Shown one piece after another: positions 63,940-64,000 of a DNA stretch of 64,000 nt (position 1 is the stretch's first letter; every line of letters begins with the position of its first letter). The DNA is from JBNKFV01 sp050289485 (GTDB lineage: Bacteria; Pseudomonadota; Gammaproteobacteria; Pseudomonadales; Cellvibrionaceae), in NCBI GenBank assembly GCA_050289485.1, contig JBNKFV010000028.1:41365-105364 (forward strand), read 5' to 3'. The notes under the pieces were generated by a model, which did no database searches, was not told the DNA's origin, and worked only from the letters and a program-made list of their open reading frames with translations. The position numbers and the translations under genes were made by a program.

Positions 63940-64000
63940 TTACAGATCACGCACATCAACAAAGTGGCCTTTAATCGCAGCAGCGGCGGCCATGGCCGGG
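63940..64000 (-). CDS. leuC: 3-isopropylmalate dehydratase large subunit (C-terminal end only)
   Basis: The window ends inside this gene. Only the last 19 codons are visible, ending GHFVDVRDL and TAA at 63940-63942, which fits the LeuC C-terminus (alanine-rich, then IKGHFVDVR). Position directly upstream of leuD supports the call. LeuC carries the 4Fe-4S cluster, in the unseen part. Confidence 0.88.
   Translation of the reverse strand, partial: PAMAAAAAIKGHFVDVRDL

Overview
The window is a chromosomal stretch of a free-living, aerobic gammaproteobacterium. The best guess is a marine or soil lineage near Cellvibrionales/Pseudomonadales. The basis is gene order (folC-accD-trpABF-truA-fimV-asd; alaS-lysC-csrA-tRNA-Ser; gltA // sdhCDAB-sucAB-lpdA-sucCD; leuCDB), the type II citrate synthase, a FimV homologue, and moderate GC. 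No genus-level marker was available, so the placement is inference. The region is almost entirely core genome. I found no prophage, insertion sequence, integron, CRISPR array or defence island.

Layout. 1-142: possible 3' end of an unidentified plus-strand gene. 261-6860 (minus): trpF-trpB-trpA-accD-folC-SPOR run plus truA. 6964-10245: fimV, a large acidic pilus/polarity scaffold. 10746-11861: asd. 12057-14057: secreted S9 peptidase. 14150-17406 (plus): small membrane protein, DUF1631 protein, PilZ protein and DUF599 membrane protein. 17706-23409 (minus): tRNA-Ser(GCU), csrA, lysC, alaS, HIT protein and a Trm112-like protein. 23478-29280: M23 peptidase, TrkH (plus), then two tandem chemoreceptors of identical length that carry a Cache domain at the C-terminus. 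29602-35098 (minus): lysS, prfB (with its +1 frameshift site) and hrpB. 35527-39237 (plus): methionine synthase split into two genes in one reading frame. 39386-39901: DUF1993 protein. 40210-52020 (minus): sucD, sucC, lpdA, sucB, sucA, sdhB, sdhA, sdhD, sdhC, with gltA divergent at 52537. 53900-61896: LapG-like protease, a 1354-residue unknown membrane protein, EVE protein, MazG-like pyrophosphohydrolase, TraB/GumN protein and a diguanylate cyclase. 62109-64000 (minus): leuB, leuD and the end of leuC.

How the genes work together. One block holds most of the oxidative TCA cycle: citrate synthase, 2-oxoglutarate dehydrogenase with its E3, succinyl-CoA synthetase and succinate dehydrogenase. Amino-acid biosynthesis is represented by trpFBA, asd/lysC, leuBDC and metH. 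A surface and c-di-GMP theme recurs: a PilZ protein with intact ligand motifs, a diguanylate cyclase with GGEEF and RxxD, a LapG-like protease, FimV and CsrA. Only their co-occurrence is visible, not a shared pathway.

The most unusual points are the two C-terminal-Cache chemoreceptors, the in-frame split of metH at a domain boundary, the double lipoyl domain in SucB, the Asp-to-Glu change at the catalytic aspartate of TrpA, an internal domain repeat in the DUF1631 protein, and the large unknown membrane protein at 54710-58774. I did not find a convincing new multi-gene system.
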